From Mixta sp031457955 (lineage in GTDB: Bacteria > Pseudomonadota > Gammaproteobacteria > Enterobacterales > Enterobacteriaceae), in NCBI RefSeq assembly GCF_031457955.1, contig NZ_JAVDXN010000001.1, forward strand, positions 124,001 through 188,000: a DNA stretch of 64,000 nucleotides. The letters run 5' to 3'. Made by a program: the position numbers and the translations under genes. A model generated the notes under the pieces. The model saw nothing but the letters and a program-made list of their open reading frames with translations. It was not told where the DNA came from and searched no databases. Below are positions 60,365 through 64,000 of the stretch, piece by piece; positions within the stretch are counted from its first letter, which is position 1; every line of letters starts with the position of its first letter.

Positions 60365-61182
60365 AGGCGCGTTTCGGACTCAGCCTGCTGCTGTTGCTGT
60401 TAGCAGGCTGTACGTCGGGTCTGGAGCAGCGGCAGGGCTATAGCGTTGATACCCGCCTGGCGGCGCAGGGCGCCAGGCCGCGCGTGAAAACCATTGTGAT
60501 CCATTATACCGCGGAAGATTATCCTACCTCGCTGGCGACGCTCACCGATAAAGATGTAAGCGTTCATTATCTGATTCCCATGCAGCCGCCGCAGCATCGC
60601 GGTACGCCGCTGATTGCGCAGCTGGTGCCGGAGAGCGAGCTGGCGTGGCATGCAGGAATCAGCTATTGGCGCGGCACGACGCGGCTTAACGATACCTCTG
60701 TTGGTATCGAGCTGGTGAATCCCGGCTACCGCAACACGCCGCAGGGGCGCCAGTTTTATCCCTTTGCGGCCGCGCAGATTGACGCGCTGGTGCCGCTGCT
60801 GCGCGATATCATCAGCCGTTACCATATTCAGCCGCAAAACATTGTCGGACACAGCGATATCGCGCCGCAGCGTAAGCAGGATCCGGGGCCGCGCTTTCCC
60901 TGGGCGCAGCTTGCCGCACAGGGCATCGGTGCCTGGCCCGATGCGTTGCGGGTAGAAACGCGTTTGCAGGGACGCGATCGTTTTCAGCCGGTGCAGCCGG
61001 AGGCGGTACTCGCGTTGCTGGCGCGCTATGGTTATGAGGTGAAGGCGGCGGTAACGCCTGAGCAGCAGCGCCGATTAATCGCCGCCTTTCAGATGCACTT
61101 CCGCCCGGCGGATTATCGCGGCACCGCAGATGCAGAAACGTTGGCGATCGCCCAGGCGCTGGTAGAGAAGTATGGGCGCTAA
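60361..61182 (+). CDS. amiD: N-acetylmuramoyl-L-alanine amidase AmiD
   Basis: A 273-residue outer-membrane lipoprotein amidase (amidase_2 family) acting on MurNAc and anhydroMurNAc peptides. The lipobox LLLAGC gives a modified Cys near residue 17. Zinc ligands are in VIHYTAEDYP and GHSDIAPQRKQDPGPRFPW. A C-terminal helical peptidoglycan-binding domain begins near 200. It starts with GTG at 60361, inside the last codons of ybjQ, so translation is coupled. It converges with ltaE with 15 bases between stops. Confidence 0.95.
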   Translation: MKARFGLSLLLLLLAGCTSGLEQRQGYSVDTRLAAQGARPRVKTIVIHYTAEDYPTSLATLTDKDVSVHYLIPMQPPQHRGTPLIAQLVPESELAWHAGISYWRGTTRLNDTSVGIELVNPGYRNTPQGRQFYPFAAAQIDALVPLLRDIISRYHIQPQNIVGHSDIAPQRKQDPGPRFPWAQLAAQGIGAWPDALRVETRLQGRDRFQPVQPEAVLALLARYGYEVKAAVTPEQQRRLIAAFQMHFRPADYRGTADAETLAIAQALVEKYGR

Positions 61183-61197
61183 GGCGATCGGTGTGGC

Positions 61198-62199
61198 TTA
61201 GCGGGCGGCGAGAAACGCTTTCCACTGCTTAACCACCTGCTGCAGGGCGGCGCGATCGACATCCATATGCGTTACCAGTCGCGTGACCGGCCCGGTTGAT
61301 ATCAGGATATTGCGCGCCTGCATCCAGGCTTTTAATGGCGCGGCCTGTTCCGGCGGCAGCTGGGCGAATACCATATTGGTGTGCTGACTGACATTAATAT
61401 CCAGCTCGCCAAGCTGCTCCGCCAGCCAGCGGGCATTGTCGTGATCCTCTTTCAGACGCATCACGTTATGTTCCAGCGCATACAGCCCGGCCGCCGCCAG
61501 AATGCCTGCCTGACGCATCCCGCCGCCGGTCATTTTACGCCAGCGTCGTGCCTGCTCAATATATTCCGCATCGCCGCACAGCAGTGAGCCGACCGGCGTA
61601 CCTAACCCTTTCGACAGGCAAATAGTGAAGGTATCGCAATAGCGAGTTAGGGATTCCAGCGGCAGTTCCAGCGCCACGGCAGCGTTGAAAATACGCGCGC
61701 CGTCGATATGCAGCGCCAGCTGATGTTGACGCGTAAAATGCCAGGCCTCAGCGAGATATTCCACCGGCAAAACTTTACCGCCGATGGTATTTTCCAGGCT
61801 TAACAGGCGGGTGCGGGCGAAGTGAATATCGTCAGGTTTAATGGCTGCTGCCACCTTCTTCAGCGGCAATGAGCCATCTTCCGCCGTCTCTATCGGCTGG
61901 GGCTGAATGCTGCCCAACACCGCCGCGCCGCCCGCTTCATATTTATAGTTATGCGCCTGCTGACCCACAATATATTCCTCGCCGCGCTGGCAGTGGGTAA
62001 GCAGGGCAACCAGGTTAGCCTGCGTGCCGGTCGGTAAAAACAGCGCCGCCTGTTTGCCGCCAAGCCGTGCAGCTTCCGCTTCCAGCGCGTTAACGGTGGG
62101 GTCGTCGCCGTAAACGTCATCGCCGGTACGGGCAGAAACCATGGCTGATAGCATGGTAGGGGATGGGCGGGTGACGGTATCACTGCGCAGATCTATCAT
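61198..62199 (-). CDS. ltaE: Low-specificity L-threonine aldolase
   Basis: A 333-residue PLP enzyme that cleaves L-threonine or L-allo-threonine to glycine and acetaldehyde. The N-terminal MIDLRSDTVTRPSPTMLSAM and DDVYGDDPTVNALE motifs are characteristic, and the PLP lysine is in TICLSKGLGTPVGSLL. The length equals E. coli LtaE. In E. coli poxB separates ltaE from hcr; here hcr lies directly upstream across 145 bases. Confidence 0.96.
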   Translation of the reverse strand: MIDLRSDTVTRPSPTMLSAMVSARTGDDVYGDDPTVNALEAEAARLGGKQAALFLPTGTQANLVALLTHCQRGEEYIVGQQAHNYKYEAGGAAVLGSIQPQPIETAEDGSLPLKKVAAAIKPDDIHFARTRLLSLENTIGGKVLPVEYLAEAWHFTRQHQLALHIDGARIFNAAVALELPLESLTRYCDTFTICLSKGLGTPVGSLLCGDAEYIEQARRWRKMTGGGMRQAGILAAAGLYALEHNVMRLKEDHDNARWLAEQLGELDINVSQHTNMVFAQLPPEQAAPLKAWMQARNILISTGPVTRLVTHMDVDRAALQQVVKQWKAFLAAR

Positions 62200-62344
62200 T
62201 CAGACGCTCCTTAAGAAAACGGGCAGCCGTGCCGCCCGTGAAAATAACTTAAGGATGTTTTACCGCAGCCTGGGGTTTTATGCCAGACCGCAGATCGCGC
62301 CGCCCGACATAGGCCAGAGAGTTTCTGCCGCGATTGACAGAGTG

Positions 62345-63334
62345 TCAGGCCAGTTCAATATCGCCCGCTGGCTGGCAGCTACAGGCCAGAACGTAGCCTG
62401 CCGCGATCTCTTCTTCGGTCAGGCCAACCGTACTGCTGGTTTGGTATTCGCCGCTGAGCACGCGCGTTTTACAGCAGCCGCATACCCCGGCGCGGCAAAC
62501 GGCGTCAACCGGCAGCTGGTGCTGCTCCATCGCCGCCAGCAGCGACCAGCCCGCGGGAAACGCTGCGTTTTTCAGCGGATGCGCAGCGCTGTTCAGGTGA
62601 TAACGCACGCCGTTATCCTCTACCTCGGCAGGCGCGGCGGCGGTAAACTGTTCGCGTAATATATTTACCGCGCCCAGCGCCCGTACGTCGCTTTCCGCCT
62701 GATCCATGTAAGGTTGTGGGCCGCACATCATTACCGTGCGTTGCGCCAGGTCCGGCACCTGCTGCGCCAGAATCTCAGCGTTCAGGCGTCCTGCCAGCAT
62801 CTGCGCTTGCGGCTGCTGCTCCGCAATAATGGTCAGCTTCAGCCAGGGGCGTAGCGCCTGCAATTCGGCGGCAAAAATAACGTCGCGCGGCGAGCGCACG
62901 CTGTAAAGCAGGTGTACATCGGTTTCCGGGCGATGGCTGTGCAGCCAGCGCGCCATTGACATCACCGGCGTAATCCCGCAGCCCGCCGCCAGCAGCAGAT
63001 AGTGCGACGCGGGATGCTGTTCGCAGCTAAAACTGCCCTGCGGATCGGACAACCAGACAAAGTCGCCGGGCTTCACCTGTTGGGTAAGCCAGCCGGAGCC
63101 TTTGCCCTGTTCGATATAGCGAATCGTCAGGGTAATAAAACGGCTTTGGCCCGGCGTTGAGGAGAGGGTGTAGGCGCGCACCTCATCGCTGTTACCGATG
63201 CGCACCAACGCAAACTGACCGGCCTGCCAGCGGTAAAAATCGTGATCGATCAGCGCCAGCGTCCAGACATCCGGCGTTTCCTGGGTAATGTGGTGAACCT
63301 GCATGCGCCAGGGGCAAAGGGTTGTACTGTTCAT
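62345..63334 (-). CDS. hcr: NADH oxidoreductase Hcr
   Basis: A 329-residue reductase that passes electrons from NADH to Hcp. The order is an FAD-binding ferredoxin-reductase domain (RAYTLSSTP near 55), an NAD domain (AAGCGITPVMSMARWL, then MMCGPQPYM), and a C-terminal plant-type [2Fe-2S] domain with CRAGVCGCCKTRVLSG and the last cysteines in LACSC. It begins three bases after the hcp stop, the usual hcp-hcr operon. Induction by anaerobiosis and NO is known for the family. Confidence 0.95.
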   Translation of the reverse strand: MNSTTLCPWRMQVHHITQETPDVWTLALIDHDFYRWQAGQFALVRIGNSDEVRAYTLSSTPGQSRFITLTIRYIEQGKGSGWLTQQVKPGDFVWLSDPQGSFSCEQHPASHYLLLAAGCGITPVMSMARWLHSHRPETDVHLLYSVRSPRDVIFAAELQALRPWLKLTIIAEQQPQAQMLAGRLNAEILAQQVPDLAQRTVMMCGPQPYMDQAESDVRALGAVNILREQFTAAAPAEVEDNGVRYHLNSAAHPLKNAAFPAGWSLLAAMEQHQLPVDAVCRAGVCGCCKTRVLSGEYQTSSTVGLTEEEIAAGYVLACSCQPAGDIELA

Positions 63335-63337
63335 TGA

Positions 63338-64000
63338 TTACTCCTGTGGCGGCAGAATAGCAGCAAGATCGTTTTCAACAGTGGTAACCGGGATCATGCC
63401 AAACTCTTTTTCCAGGATGGCAATCAGGTTATCGGTAAGGAATGCCGGCGCGGTCGGGCCGGTGCGGATATTTTTCACGCCCAGCGCCAGCAGGGTCAGC
63501 AGCACCACAATCGCTTTTTGCTCAAACCAGGAAAGCACCAGCGACAGCGGCAGATCGTTTACGCCGCAGTTGAGTTTTTCCGCCAGTTTGACCGCTAAAA
63601 TAATCGCCGAGTAGCTGTCATTACACTGACCGACGTCCAGCAGACGCGGTAGCCCTTCCAGCGTGCCAAAGTCGAGTTTATTAAAGCGATATTTACCGCA
63701 GGCGAGCGTCAGGATCAGGCAGTCTTCCGGTACCGCCGTCGCCAGGTCGGTATAGTAGCTGCGCTGGTCGCGGCTGCCGTCACAGCCACCAATCAGAAAG
63801 ACATGACGCAATTTTTTCTGCGTAGCGAGTTCAATAATTGAATCGCAGGCATCCAGCAGCACGCGACGGCCAAAGCCCACGGTAATTTCATGCGGAATTT
63901 CACTCCACGGGAAGCCAGCCATGGTTTGCGCCTGCGCAATCACCGGCGCGAAATCATCGCCATCCAGATGGTTCACGCCCGGCCAGCCCACAATGCTGCG
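63338..64000 (-). CDS. hcp: Hydroxylamine reductase / protein S-nitrosylase Hcp (partial)
   Basis: The C-terminal 220 codons are present; the N-terminus lies beyond the right edge. Hcp is the hybrid-cluster protein that reduces NO and hydroxylamine and drives protein S-nitrosylation. Cluster ligands visible here include those in GGCDGSR, LACGKYRFNK, QCNDSYSAI and the glutamate region LSWFEQKA. The GPTAPAFLTDNLIAILEKEFG segment matches the E. coli C-terminus. It is the first gene of hcp-hcr. Confidence 0.95.
   Translation of the reverse strand, partial: RSIVGWPGVNHLDGDDFAPVIAQAQTMAGFPWSEIPHEITVGFGRRVLLDACDSIIELATQKKLRHVFLIGGCDGSRDQRSYYTDLATAVPEDCLILTLACGKYRFNKLDFGTLEGLPRLLDVGQCNDSYSAIILAVKLAEKLNCGVNDLPLSLVLSWFEQKAIVVLLTLLALGVKNIRTGPTAPAFLTDNLIAILEKEFGMIPVTTVENDLAAILPPQE

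Overview
The window is chromosomal DNA from a member of the Enterobacterales. Gene order follows the dinG to hcp region of Escherichia coli K-12: dinG-ybiB, rlmF, ybiO, glnHPQ, dps, rhtA, ompX, mntS/mntR, ybiT, moeAB, iaaA-gsiABCD, yliI, dacC, ybjG, rybB, ybjL, ybjM, grxA, nfsA, rimK, ybjN, potFGHI, ybjO, rlmC, artJ, artMQIP, ybjP, ybjQ, amiD, ltaE, hcr-hcp. The DNA is GC-rich, the proteins are close to but clearly diverged from the E. coli ones, and several E. coli genes are absent (opgE, ybjC, poxB, ybjS/ybjT, the ybiU-fsaA block, pdeI/dgcI). By inference this fits an Erwiniaceae genome (Pantoea, Mixta or Erwinia type); no rRNA or tRNA is present to fix the genus.

Layout. 1-314: start of an MlrA-like MerR regulator facing left, with a TGTACA operator in front. 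503-7341: GNAT acetyltransferase, SOS-controlled dinG-ybiB, M20 amidohydrolase, flavin-binding protein, rlmF. 7338-16323: ybiO, repeat locus A, glnHPQ, dps, rhtA, ompX, and mntS divergent from mntR around an MntR box. 16596-22740: accessory block with a three-gene multidrug efflux operon (adaptor, DHA2 MFS pump, outer-membrane factor) and a sugar porter. 22948-34786: ybiT, a diguanylate cyclase, moeBA, and the iaaA-gsiABCD glutathione/peptide uptake operon. 34869-41843: oxidoreductase, LprI-like protein, repeat locus B, yliI, HAD phosphatase, dacC, repeat locus C, sdaC. 42359-48981: two PAP2 phosphatases, rybB, ybjL, ybjM, grxA, nfsA, rimK, ybjN. 49374-64000: putrescine (pot) and arginine (art) transport, rlmC, ybjP, ybjQ-amiD, ltaE, hcr and the 3' part of hcp.

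Most of the window is ordinary core genome: nutrient uptake (glutamine, putrescine, arginine, glutathione, serine), envelope maintenance (OmpX, DacC, AmiD, YbjG, YbiO) and stress response (DinG, Dps, GrxA, NfsA, Hcp/Hcr, RybB). Regulatory sites for LexA, MntR, ArgR, NtrC/sigma-54 and sigma-E can be read directly.

The least explained structure is an interspersed element in three intergenic regions (about 9822-9898, 36491-36573 and 40171-40246). A conserved core of about 77 bases folds into a closing stem and two hairpins, and base changes between copies keep the pairing. Each core sits between inverted arms whose sequence is specific to the locus. At two loci the arms have multiplied into facing direct-repeat arrays; at locus C there are five left-hand and seven right-hand units. 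I recognise no known repeat family here and regard it as the main candidate for an undescribed system.
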